Below the pieces are notes generated by a model. It made no database searches. It saw nothing but the letters and a program-made list of their open reading frames with translations, and was not told where the DNA came from. DNA of 64,000 nt from Utricularia gibba. Taxonomy: Eukaryota; Streptophyta; Magnoliopsida; Lamiales; Lentibulariaceae. The position numbers and the translations under genes are program-made. The DNA lies in NCBI GenBank assembly GCA_002189035.1, contig CM007989.1, positions 2,356,001 through 2,420,000 of the forward strand. The letters are read 5' to 3'. Below, piece by piece: positions 25,633 to 36,900 of this stretch (within the stretch, counting starts at the first letter, position 1; every line of letters starts with the position of its first letter).

Positions 25633-28217
25633 AGTATCACACTATGCTCTAACCAACTGAAAGCAAGCTACCACAGTTAAATATGTCTTAGTATAGATCT
25701 TTCAAAAAGAATAGAAGAAATCCATGGATGCAGAAAAACAAAAGAAACCTGGCGGATGTTAATAAGATATTCAAAGGAATCTTTTATGGTATTGCCGAAT
25801 GCCTCATTTTTGCCAAAGCTTTCCTCCCAAATCCTGTCTATATTTCCCTTGAGCTCCAATAAGTAAGGGACCATGTCTTTGTCCTTCTCTTCATCCAACA
25901 CAATACTCTGGCCAGTTTTTCGAATATACTGACTGAGGGACAGCCTTAAGGGTTCAACTGCATTGACCCTGGAGAACATTGTATACATTCTCTGCAAATC
26001 CTCAACACGCCTGCCATCCATCAGCATCACGAAACCCTGTACCACAGATGTGCCAAAAAAATTTAAAAAAACAGTAGTCAACATTACAAAAAATGTATAT
26101 TATAAAAAGAGCTAAAAATAACTGCTTTCAGGAAAAATAAAACACCTTATCCAGAATTCCAGTTATGTGACGCTCAAGAAGTTGCCTCTCAGCAGTAGCT
26201 ACTAGTGGTTTCTTCGTATTAGCATCCAGATAGACAAGGCATCTGTCGTGTTCATCTTGCAACCTTACCTGGAAATTACATATTCAAGAAGGTTGTCTTG
26301 ACAGAACTTTAATTTCTAAGTGGAAAAAGTAATTAGGCATTTGGCCTTCAAATACATAACAGAGACTTTAATTTCTAAGTGGAGAAAAAGGAAGTGACAT
26401 TCATGCCTCAACATGCTTTAGATAGTCAGCAACATCAGCCTGCTGCATATATTTGACGCCTTCTGCAGCATAAAATTCAGATGTTCGGTCGAGGAAAGGC
26501 TTCTCAAAGCTAACAGGGTAAATTCCCAACGCAGTGAACATCTTTAATAGATGACTGAGAAGTGTGCGATCAACGGTTTCACCTAGTCTATGAGAAAAAG
26601 AAATAATGATGAAACAAAAGAAGTCCATGAGATAAAACAGAAATGACTACAGCACGTGGGAAAGCACATGTCGAGCATACAACACTAGTTGTGTGCTGGG
26701 TTATGAGAGCTATGAAAAGTGTGTTACCTCTCACTCTCGATCATTTTCAGGATACCAAACACAGTTTTGTGCTCTACTTCAGAAGCAAGAGAAAGATGTT
26801 TGCGAAAGAGCTGCAACCCCATGTCCCATAAAGACTTGACATCTTGAGATTGCTTTACATATTTTCTGTCCAAAAGAAGTGCAATACCTCTAATCATCAG
26901 CATCTGATCACAAAAGTCCTGCCAGCACTTCTCAACATATGATAAGAACACGGCCAAGTCTTCACTTTGTCCAACTAAAAATTGCAAGGAAGAAGCTATG
27001 TAGAATTCACACTCCTTTTCAATTTTTTGATACAAACTTCCACCCATTCCATGCTGACAGAGGTTACCGACCGCCTTAGGTTGATAAATTTCACAATCAG
27101 TATGAGGTGATAGCATCTCAATCACAAGAAGAGTGCATAAAATTTTACCTGATATAGCACTTCAGAATCACAAGGAGTAGGCTGCTTCAAAAATATGCAA
27201 CTGATAGCAGACTTGAGAGTTGCCCATGTATTTTCCTCAAAATTAATCGGCAAAGTTGGCGTGGCTTCAGAGAGAACACAGAAACACGAAGATGATAATA
27301 GGAACAAATCATCAGATAGACACAAGCAAGGTCATGTGCTCTCAGTCATCCACGCACTACAGCCTATTTATCCAGTTTATCGCAAATTATTGGGGTCGGA
27401 AAGCGAGAACATTCAAATTTGAAGCGCTTCCTGATAACCTAGATACTGTATCCTTGTCACTTTAATTGCAAAACCCATGGGCGTGGAGCAACCAGTTCAG
27501 TCAAAGCTCTAACCCTATCAGCTCATCAGAAACCAATAGTCCTACATCCTTGCGTACTGAAGCAAAAAGGCATTGTATAATACAGACGAAGCTCATCTGA
27601 CCACCTCTACATCGTCTCTTAAGACTTTCCCAAAAACAAAACCACAGCAGTTTAAACTCAATTACAAACCCATCGATGACAAAATGCAAATTGAAACTTC
27701 ACCGGAATACGACACTATTAAATCCACTAAACGCATCCATTCTTCTCTACAATCCTCAAAACAAAGTGAACATTGTACCTTTATGAAGCTTAATCACAAA
27801 TTTTTTGGCAGGCTGAGGAGGCGTGGCCTTCTTCCTTGACAGATTCGCGGTGACTCCACCACCAGAAGGGCCAGCGACGCGGCCGAAAGCAACCGGTGAA
27901 GGAGAAGCTTCCATTGCGGTATCGGTATCATCTTCGATCATGGGTGAATCAACTGGAGCGTCAGAAAAGTGAGGATGAGAAGAAACCTGCTGCTGCTCCG
28001 TAATGTTGCCATCACCGGAACACGCCACGGCCTGAGACTTAGCTTTCTTCATCGGAGAGCCAATCGAAGCCGAGGCGGCGCCGGCGCGCTTGACGGAGTT
28101 AGAAGGAGACGGGCACTGCGACGAGGAGCGCTTGAAGGAACAGGCGGAGGAGTCTGAAGCGGAGGAGTCGAATTTAGACATAGAAGATGAATGGAAAACT
28201 TCAGATGCGCTACTCAT
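23510..28217 (-). CDS. CUL4: Cullin 4, ubiquitin ligase scaffold, two frameshifts
   Basis: Seventeen exons: 27779-28217, 27149-27264, 26728-27074, 26407-26587, 26146-26268, 25749-26036, 25467-25592, 25273-25374, 25144-25196, 24766-24871, 24610-24670, 24401-24532, 24153-24290, 23996-24076, 23846-23926, 23691-23771 and 23510-23623. CUL4 holds RBX1 and DDB1 in nuclear ligases acting in photomorphogenesis, DNA repair and chromatin control. Recognisable parts are the Ser-rich N-terminus, cullin repeats ([20 protein letters not shown]), the cullin homology region ([20 protein letters not shown]) and the neddylation segment [15 protein letters not shown]. Exon 9 is 53 nt where 54 are needed, and exon 11 is one base short at its 5' end. 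With both restored the product would be about 856 aa. Exon 4 ends at a GC donor. Confidence 0.93.
25602..25630. repeat. (GA)n microsatellite in a CUL4 intron
   Basis: An almost pure GA repeat lies just before the acceptor of CUL4 exon 7 (exon begins at 25592, minus strand). On the transcribed strand it is CT-rich and forms the polypyrimidine tract of that splice site. Confidence 0.9.
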
Positions 28218-28914
28218 TTACGGGGACAGCGTTCGCAGTAACTCTTTGCCAACGGCAGGTTTCATTTTCACCGTGAGCAACCAGTTAAAAAACTAAGGCC
28301 CAGGTTAAGTTTTATTCACTTGGGGTCAGTAATCCACTTCGGCCAGTTAAAAAGGCCCTCAGGCCCAACTAAAAAAGCTCAATGCCCATCGTCTCCAAGA
28401 AACTCTCTCGGCTCCACCCACTTTCCCTGGTTTCTTTTCCTTCCGGTAAGAATCCGAACGACCGGAATCTCTCTCGCAAATTTTGAGGTAACGGCGATAA
28501 CGTGCCCCCCCCCCCCCTTCCCTTTCTCCCTTTTGTCAAAGGCAAGAAAGTAGCCTTTTTGACCCATAGTCCACGCTCATTCTTTGGATACCAGAAATTT
28601 ATCAAGTAGATTGGATTGTGAACTCCTAGATCCATCCAATGCAGAATGGAGACTATGGAAATGTAAAAATCTGATGCTATGCAGTTAAAGCCCGTCGCTT
28701 ACAGATAGACAGACAACTCAACTATTAGAGGCTCCACAGATCCGCGTTGGTGTCCTTGCTGTCTGTCGCGTGTGAAATTTCACACCAGAGTATGTAAACA
28801 AAATTCCCCATACCCTTTTCTCGCGAGATCCCATTTCCCTTCCGCCTGGTGCATTCCTCTGCCCCCTCTGGTTTTATACACAGAAGGGTTTTTGATACTC
28901 GGATTGCACTTTCC
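28218..28914. promoter_or_regulatory. Divergent promoter region of CUL4 and DUF642 gene
   Basis: About 700 bp separate two genes that point away from each other, so both promoters should lie here. A run of about 13 C residues occurs near 28505-28517. I cannot assign individual promoter boxes with confidence. Confidence 0.45.
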
Positions 28915-30247
28915 ATGGCGTGTGGGACTATATGCAGATGGGTTTCACTTTTCCTCCTCTTCTCACCATTCTACGCTGCTGCTGCCATTACTTCTCCACC
29001 TGTTGAGGATGGTATCTGATTTAATCTATTTTTTCTCCACGCTTTCCTATGGAATTGTGACTGTGAGTGTGTTTTTTGAAGGCTTACTGTTGAATGGCGA
29101 CTTCGAGAATCCACCTTCCGGCGGATTTGCTTCCCAAACGGGGATCTCCGATGGGCCGCCTTCGATTCCGGGGTGGAGGACAAACGGCACAGTGGAGATA
29201 GTGGATGCTGGCGAGAGACAAGGGGGGATGATTCTCATTGTCCCACGAGGCGCCCACGCCGTCCGGCTGGGAAATGATGCCGAGATCTGGCAGGAGGTGA
29301 CGGTAGAGAAAGGCGCTACTTACTCCATTACCTTCGCCGCTGCCCGCACCTGCGCGCAGCTCGAGTCACTCAACGTGTCGGTGCCACCGCGACTCAGACT
29401 ATCGATCTTCAGACTCTGTACAGCGTGCAGGGCTGGGACTCCTACGCTTGGGCTTTCACGGCGGAGACGGAAGAAGCGACGGTGGTGTTCAGAAATCCCG
29501 GTATGGAGGATGACCCAACTTGTGGGCCCATCATCGACGACATCGCTATCAAAAAGCTTTTTCTCCCCGCAAAGCCCAAAGGTATCTATCTACAGTGCAA
29601 GACCCGATGCACATTAATTCCTTTCTGGGCCTGAGGTTTTAGGGTTTCGGCCCATTGACGCAGGTAACGCCGTGGTGAACGGAGACTTCGAGGAGGGGCC
29701 ATGGATGTTGAGAAACGAATCCCTAGGAGTTCTCCTCCCGACGAATCTCGAACTCAACACTTCTTCTCTTCCGGGCTGGACCGTGGAATCCAACCGTGCT
29801 GTGCGCTACATCGATTCGTATCACTTCACGGTACCCGGCGGGCGTCGGGCCGTGGAATTGCTCTCTGGCAAAGAAGGCATCCTTTCGCAAACGGTAAAAA
29901 CGAAACCGAATGCAGCGTACACGATGAGTTTCTCCATCGGACACGCGTCCGATTCCTGCAAGCAGCCTTTAGCGGTGATGGCGTTCGCCGGCGACCAGGC
30001 GAGGAACATCCATTACACCCCAACTTCCAATTCGACGTTTCAATCCGCCGGCGTTAATTTCACTGCGAGAGCGGATAAGACGCGCATTGCGTTCTACAGC
30101 ATTTACTACAATACGAGGAGCGACGACATGAGCTCCTTGTGCGGCCCGGTGGTCGATGATATCAAGGTTGAGCTCTCCAGCTCCGCCATCACCGTGCCTC
30201 GAGCTTTCTGGTTCCTCTTCTTGGTCACGTACGTGGTTTTGGTGTAG
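28915..30247 (+). CDS. DUF642 cell-w­all protein, C-terminally anchored type, one frameshift
   Basis: Three exons: 28915-29011, 29082-29581 and 29664-30247. A signal peptide (MACGTICRWVSLFLLFSPFY) is followed by two DUF642 galactose-binding-like modules: LLLNGDFENPPSGGF with CGPIIDDIAIKKLF, then AVVNGDFEEGPW with CGPVVDDIKVELSS. A hydrophobic tail (FWFLFLVTYVVLV) fits the GPI-anchored branch. DUF642 proteins bind cell-wall polysaccharides and modulate pectin methylesterase. Exon 2 breaks frame near 29389: upstream reads LNVSVPP, downstream ATQTIDLQTLYSVQGW, one base short. Exon 2 is 500 nt, whereas the phase of both flanking introns demands 501, which supports a missing base rather than a wrong splice site. 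Confidence 0.9.
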
Positions 30248-31299
30248 GGACCCACTCTAACTTTCAATAAGCAATAGATCCCCCTTATCCATATTTTTAT
30301 CATTAAATTAAAAAGTAATTAATGGAAACTATTTACAGCCGAACATGACGATTGGATTGAACCCTAAGCAGTTTTCTTTCTACTCATATACTTGTACAGG
30401 AATTAAATATATTTTAAATTATGATTAAATAATGTGTTTATTGAAATATATAGAACTCAAGGATTCTGGGTTACCGCATGATTTGAATATTTTGCTGAAT
30501 GGGGAAAATATTTCCAATAAATATAGAAGCAACTCCCACAGAGAGAGGCCCGCGTGTACGGCGATGATTGAAGGAAGGTCTCTGCGGCGCACTCCGGCTG
30601 TCCAAAACCATGGGCATCATCGACACAATTCGCGCTGGCATGGGGCCCATTTCTTTTTTAAAATAAAACGCAACAAATTATTATATATGTAAATCAGGCA
30701 CCATGCCTATTATTTCTCCACAAGTCTAAAGTTAGGATAAAGCATAGTATTATTAATTATAATTGAGATTCCATGGTGGACATGTCTCGCAGACATACTC
30801 CACGGCACGCCTAGCTGGATTCCACACACACATCCTGACGCAAATGTGTAAGTAGTCCGTTGCTTGTGTCGCCGCCGCACACGGGGTGGATACCTCGCTA
30901 AATGCCATCGGACTTAATTAGCACATCCGGCCTTGCTGCGCGGCGCCACCCTTGACCCTCCCACGCGCCGCCGTGCCTGTGTTTGTGACACGGACGCCGG
31001 GGGTTGGCGGATGATCACACGGGGTAATAACATAGGTATCCTCGGCAAGTGAATTTTGGACAGCCCAGTTAATTAATGTCTGGGGAACATTTTCAGATAC
31101 GAAAGTGTGACCTCCTCAAGCTGATTCCAAGCACTGGAAAGGAGGTTGACTACGCCAATCATCAGGTTGATCGTCTTTATAAATGCGCCCACACGCTCTG
31201 TCCGGCCGCGGTCTTCCCCTTACTTTTTTTTTATTCAGCTTTTTTCTTATCCGGCAGTCACTTTTTTGTTCCCGTTGACAAGCAACGGCCGCCGTTGAG
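30248..31299. other. Intergenic region upstream of CYP710A
   Basis: Contains the DUF642 gene 3' end and the CYP710A promoter. I see no extra gene; short frames here lack recognisable protein. Confidence 0.5.
31178..31184 (+). promoter_or_regulatory. Probable TATA box of CYP710A
   Basis: TATAAAT lies about 115 bp before the CYP710A ATG, with a CCAAT motif near 31155-31159 upstream. This is a sequence match only; no transcript data. Confidence 0.5.
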
Positions 31300-32789
31300 A
31301 TGGAGGGGGACTCATGGGCGGTTGTTATGATATTTCTCCGATGCCTGTTCACCGGGCTCGCCCTGCTGGTGCTATTCGAACAGATCTCGTACCTCAAGAG
31401 GAAGCGGTTTCTTCCTGGGCCCACACTCGTGCTCCCCTTCATCGGAAACGCCGTCTCTATGGTGTTGAATCCCACCAAGTTCTGGGAAACGCAATCGGCG
31501 TATGCGAAATCCTCGCCGCTCGGGATCTCCGGCAATTACCTCATCGGCCGATATATTCTCTACATTTACTCGACAGAGCTGTCTCACAAAATCTTCGCCA
31601 ACGTTCGCCCCGACGCCTTCCATCTCATCGGGCACCCCTTTGGGAAGAAGCTCTTCGGGGAGCACAATCTGATTTATATGTTTGGGCAGGAGCACAAGGA
31701 TTTGCGCCGCCGTATCGCGCCTAATTTCACACCCAAGGCGCTGCAGACGTACGGCGTTATCCAGCAGAGGATTATCATCAAACACCTGGTGTCCTGGTGC
31801 GAGAATGCCAAGAACACGGCGATTCCGATTCGGGTTCTGTGCCGGGATATGAACTTAGAGACTTCTCAGACGGTTTTCGTCGGTCCCTACTTGACGGAGG
31901 AGGCCCAGCGGCGATTCAACGAGGATTACAACCTGTTCAACGTGGGGCTCATGAAACTTCCGATTGATTTACCTGGGTTCGCTTTCAGGGACGCGAGGCT
32001 TGCCGTCGGGAGGTTGGTGGAGACGCTGGGCGTTTGCGTGGAGGAGAGCGAGAAGAGGATGAAAGCTGGCGAAGAGCCCGTTTGCTTGATCGATTTCTGG
32101 ATGCAGGAGAATCTGAGGGAATATTCCGAGAAGCCGTTTGAGTACAGTTACAGGGAAATCGGCGGCCATTTGTTCGATTTCCTCTTCGCGGCACAAGACG
32201 CCTCGACTTCTTCCCTGCTCTGGGCTGTAAGTTTCCTTGATTCCCACCGCCACGTTCTGAATCGAGTGAGACAGGAGGTCTCCGATTTGTGGTCGCCAGA
32301 CTCGGATTCCGCCATATCCGGGGAGCAATTGAGGGAGATGAAGTACACGGAGGCGGTGGCGCGTGAGGTCGTAAGGATCCGAGCCCCAGCGACGCTGGTC
32401 CCCCACATCGCCGGAGTGGATTTCCCGTTGACGGAGGATTACGTCATCCCCAAGGGGACGATCGTCTTCCCCTCGGTCTTCGATTCCTCCTTCCAAGGGT
32501 TCCCCGATCCGGAAACATTCGACCCGGCCCGGTTCATGCCCGACCGACAGGAGGATCGTGTTTACAAGCAGAACTACCTGGCGTTCGGGGCGGGGCCCAC
32601 CAGTGCGTGGGCCAGAGGTACGCCATCAACCACCTCATGATCTTCATCGCGATGCTCGCCACGTTGGTGGATTTCAAGAGGGACGTAACGGACGGCTGCG
32701 ATGACATCGCGTACGTCCCCACGATCGTTCCCAAGGACGAGTGCAGGGTGTTCCTAAAGCCGCTCCGCACCAGATTCCCTTCTCTGTGA
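31300..32789 (+). CDS. CYP710A: CYP710A sterol C-22 desaturase, frameshift in haem loop
   Basis: This is a single-exon cytochrome P450 that makes stigmasterol from beta-sitosterol in the endoplasmic reticulum. It begins with a membrane anchor ([19 protein letters not shown] region), then the PGP-type hinge [14 protein letters not shown]. It has the CYP710-specific [18 protein letters not shown], the I-helix [16 protein letters not shown] and ExxR as EVVR. The frame breaks at 32596-32598: the expected FxxGxxxCxG loop reads FGAGP, then loses phase, and the rest ([13 protein letters not shown]) continues one frame over to a stop at 32787-32789. Restoring one C in the C run would give about 496 aa, the family length. 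As written, the haem Cys is out of frame. Confidence 0.93.
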
Positions 32790-33243
32790 CGGAAAAGCCC
32801 TCCCTGCTCCTTCCCGTTGCTCTTGTTGGTTGCCATCATTCATCATCATCATTTCATTGTAATTATAAAAAAGAAAAAAGAAAAAGAAAAAAAACGCTGC
32901 TGATTGTTTCGAAACCTGAATGAATGAATAAAGTGTGCGTGCTTTGCTTAGGGATTGTATTTTTAATTGCGATTCAATACAATTGAAGGCAAATCCGGAG
33001 TGACCACCAGACAGGATGTGATCGCGGTGGGATCAAGATGCTTCTTCCTTCACATGACCCCGGCTTTATACCGTGGCATCGTGCAAATGCTACCTAGCTA
33101 CTGACTGTCTAAGGGTTCGATGAGGGTTCTGGATTCTCCAGGACTCTGCACTGCACCATCGGATGCTGCTGCTGTTCCTCCATCGCTCTTCAGCAGATAC
33201 ACACATCGGATGCCGACTGAGAGTAGGATTGATGAATGTTTTT
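32790..33243. other. Intergenic region between CYP710A and U4
   Basis: Holds the CYP710A 3' end, an A-rich run near 32865-32895 and distal promoter sequence of the U4 gene, including a partial copy of its upstream element near 33201-33223. Confidence 0.5.
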
Positions 33244-33254
33244 GTCCCACATCG
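33244..33254 (+). promoter_or_regulatory. Upstream sequence element (USE) of U4 snRNA gene
   Basis: GTCCCACATCG matches the plant snRNA USE consensus RTCCCACATCG exactly. It starts 77 bp before the RNA start. Plant snRNA genes use this element with a TATA box, and the spacing between the two decides the polymerase. Confidence 0.88.
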
Positions 33255-33287
33255 GATGCCGACTAGAGAGAGAGTGGCTTTTGGGGA

Positions 33288-33294
33288 TATAAAA
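33288..33294 (+). promoter_or_regulatory. TATA box of U4 snRNA gene
   Basis: TATAAAA begins 33 bp before the RNA start. There are 33 bp between the USE and this box, which is the RNA polymerase II spacing; Pol III-type U6 genes have about ten fewer. Confidence 0.85.
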
Positions 33295-33320
33295 TGGGAG
33301 CAAACTCGCATTAGATTTCC

Positions 33321-33473
33321 ATCTTTGCGCTTGGGGCAATGACGCAGCTAGTGAGGTTCTAACCGAGGCGCGTCTATTGCTGGTTGAAAACTATTTCCAA
33401 ACCCCCTCCTAGGCTTGGTTCAACCGAGCCTAAGAGAATTTCTGGAAGGGCTTCCGCATGAGAAAGCCCTAAA
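33321..33473 (+). ncRNA. U4: U4 spliceosomal snRNA
   Basis: The sequence starts ATCTTTGCGCTTGGGGCAAT and continues through the conserved 5' stem-loop (GAGGTTCTAACCGAGGCGCG) and TTGCTGGTTGAAAACTATTT. An Sm-like site follows (AATTTCTGG, 33437-33445), then a 3' hairpin closed by GGGCTT and AAGCCC, ending near 33469. This is the plant U4 RNA as I remember it, of normal length (about 153 nt); the exact 3' end is uncertain. U4 pairs with U6 in the U4/U6.U5 tri-snRNP and releases it when the spliceosome is activated. The Sm site has a C where the canonical run is all U. A full USE/TATA promoter lies upstream, so this is probably a real gene rather than a retrocopy. Confidence 0.93.
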
Positions 33474-33994
33474 AAGCAAATCACAAGTTTCGAATTTTTC
33501 ATTATTGTACAAATGTAGCATTAATTAGACTTGCAATAAAGATACCAGTACAGAGGTTTATTATTGTAGTGCAGATGTACTACGTATCTTATCATTAGAA
33601 TTGTTAATATATATTTTCAAACTCTCATTCGAACACATGAAAGGAAGACACAAATTGGGATGGCAATCGTTGATGAAATGTAATGAATAAGAATAATGAG
33701 GGAGCAGGCAGCGCCAGCATTATTTTCGGCAAAGAAGATGAGATGGATATGCACAGCGGGGTCGCGACCTGGGGCAGAACTCCACAAAAAGCTGTACAAC
33801 GAAGCTGCTGGATGCTCTCAGGTTCACGCCATTTATTCCGGTAGCTCAACCTCGTCCTTCGGACGGGCTGCCCATTAGCTACAAGTTAGCTCAATGAAAA
33901 TGTGCTTCCAGTGCAATCCACTGGAAGAAAGTTTCAGAGTACCCCTCGATGCTTCCCGCATCCGCAGTCCCCGTCTCCTGTAGCAACAGCAGCA
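33474..33994. other. Intergenic region between U4 and SAC phosphatase
   Basis: Should contain the snRNA 3' processing box just after 33473 and the 3' untranslated region of the minus-strand SAC gene. No further gene is seen. Confidence 0.45.
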
Positions 33995-36900
33995 TCAACT
34001 GAGTTGGGTTGCATTGTTTGTGTGGTGTTTGAGTAAACAGAAACTGAAAACAGAAGGTACAACCACCTGAACGCTGCGAAGGGAAAGCCCAGAAGAGTTC
34101 GTCTCAGGTTTGATTTCACCGGATGATGATGTCCTGGAACGTGGGAATGCAAACACTGATCTGCAAATGCGAACAAACTTTCGAATCCTTCGTCTTGGAG
34201 TGAGAATAAGCGAAGGTGAATCTTACCCTTCATATGCTGCGTCTTCCTCGAATGAGTTGCCGGATGAAGGGACCCGATCAACGTCAAGAAAATTGGTGTA
34301 AGCAGACTCTCTACAGAGGACAGCGTTCTTTTCGGTCGCTGGGGGAGTACACCTGCATGAATATTTCAAACAGCAGAAAGAAGAGACCCTTAGAAGAATG
34401 AGATAAGAAGATTGATTCATATCTAGCATCCAGTCCATAAGCTTCACATCATAAACATACCAAGATGTATCATTTGGCACCACATCAGAGGCTGCGTTGC
34501 TGTTATCGCAAATAATGATTCCATCAGATAATGATCTTTTGAATGAAGTCCTGATAATCAGATGCAATTACATCAGAAAGATGGTATAAGAGAGGGCATA
34601 TTCTTAAACAGTACCAGCTGTCGGAGACCAAAGTGTGTACCTGGTACGTTCCTCGAAGTCAGAACTGCTGTGTGTGAAACCATGATGCTGATCAGAATCA
34701 AGCTGCCAGAGAGATGGCTTACCCAATTGGGGCTGGAAATGACCCAACAATCTGCTTAAATGTGAAATATCACCATCATATAGCAATAGACCATTATATG
34801 ATCCCTTCATGCAAAAACAGCATAAGTTGCAAAAACTGAAATTCACCATACATATTAATGGCGTTTTGTTTGTCACCATCTGTATATACATTACGTATGT
34901 AACGTTGAAGATTTCTCATAATCCCCTGCGACTGTGTTGCTGGTTTCCACTGGCCTCTTAGCTCTGCAAACAGCTGTTTAAACGAGGACACATGCTGAAA
35001 GATAAGGTATTTTCCAAAGACATACCGAAATCAAAACCCAAGAACAAAAAAAGGTGAGAATGACCTTAAACAGAAATATCAATTAGAAGATACATGCATG
35101 TTAGACTTGCTGCCTTCTCATGGAGTAGTCCAGCAAATGTATTGATTTTAGGAGTTGCTATGATGTAGGGTCTTGTTAGCACACATTCCTAATTATTACA
35201 ATTTCTATAATTAAAGAAGGGTCTGGGCAGGTTAATACTTAATAATAAGCTAAATAACCGTTTGTACCTTGTTATGTGCAGCAGACCCACCATACTGCAT
35301 AGAAAGCGTGTCACCCATAGCTTCATAAATATCCATAATGTCATAAGCCAAAGGAGAATCGACACTGATGGTGGAACCATCGAGGTATCCCATGATATGC
35401 AACTGACGACCGAGAGCAGCAAGTCCAAAGGCAAATTGTGCAAAGTTTGTGCGATCTAAACAGTCTACACAGTTTGTTCTCAAGACTCCTGCCTGAAGCA
35501 ATAGTGGCTTCGGAAAATGGCTTGTGTCCACATCAGTGCAATCATAGGTATGACTAGTTCCCACATTATGTTCATCCATGGTGACATTGTTGATGCCCTC
35601 ACCCGAGCGGTGAATGCTGGAATTGTCACTGCATTATGAACATTCAAGATTTCCAACAAGTGAGAGATCAGGAGAAAGCACTTTCCAGATTTTTCTGTAG
35701 AGTGCGTAAAATGAATACACAGCAGACAATGCACACGAAATATTTATAATGCACATTAATAAAATTGGCACACAAGAATTTCAATATCCTCACCAAGAAG
35801 GATATTTACACTGAAAAGAGCACACTCATTACGTAGAAAAAAAGAACTATGTTGTCTAAGTATCTTTCTTCAACAACAGAATGAGCATGAAGCATTGCAT
35901 AAAGGATCTGTCATTCTACACAAACAATGACAGTCACGAACGGAAATGACAAGCAACAACCGCATGACTAAAAAGAAACAATGAAACTTATGCATCACAT
36001 ACAGAAGAATCAATCCACTTATATCCTTACCATGACGAAAGTTGTAATTCAGTGTAGAAAAAGCGAGTTAGCTCCATTACACTTTCAGCCACATTTTCCA
36101 AATACAGAAATGCAGAAATAGCATTCCTGTGGACAATATGAAAAATTCTGTATGATTAGAAAGCATAAAGCGAAAAACGTAAAAAAGAAGAGGAGAAGAA
36201 ATCATGCTTGTCGTACATTTTTGAGTATTGATCTAAGTCCCAGTGAAGGAATTTCAAACGATTTTCACAAGGGAAATCTTGATTAATGACTGCAATGGCA
36301 TTAGCAAACTCTGCTAGGAGAAGAGACTCTCTGGGTTTCTTCTCACGAGCCTTGCACAAAAAATGAGTATCATGTTATCAATGGCCTGCCTCAAAATACT
36401 GTAACTATCACATACGTATGAAGTGAAACGAACTTTATTCAACGCAAATTTTTACCTTTACAAGATTTAAAATGACAACAGGGTTCCCATATCTCTTTCC
36501 CAGGTTCTCAAAATGAAGTTTGGTAGCTTCATAATGGCCATCTTTCTTTGACACTGGAGACAAAAATAATTTTTTTAAAAAATACTTTGCAATAAGAAGC
36601 GTACTAGTAATAATCCATACATATAATGTCAGGTTTAAAAGTCAATGGCGAAGTCTCCTGAGACCAAAATAGTGGAATTGAACCCCGGTGTTGGACAATA
36701 GAGGATACTTGTGCAGGAAAACCTTCTTGAACGTCCTCAGTAACAATTTGCTCGGTTTCCACATCATTTGCTACACGACCCTTATCATTCACACCTCTTC
36801 TCAAATATCTACAGCAAAACCGAACAGTGCAGCATTCTTTATAATAATTAAGCAAAAATTCATCCACTGTGGGTCAGTTCTTCTGCAGCTTATGAAGGAT

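Noticed and set aside
32607-32789. Separate small gene beginning at the end of CYP710A
   Set aside because: The peptide is the conserved P450 C-terminus shifted by one base, not an independent gene.
33934-34287. Alternative reading frame for the SAC gene 3' end
   Set aside because: It needs a different exon 15 acceptor phase than the upstream exon provides; the frame stopping at 33995 fits the phase better, though the tail is poorly conserved.
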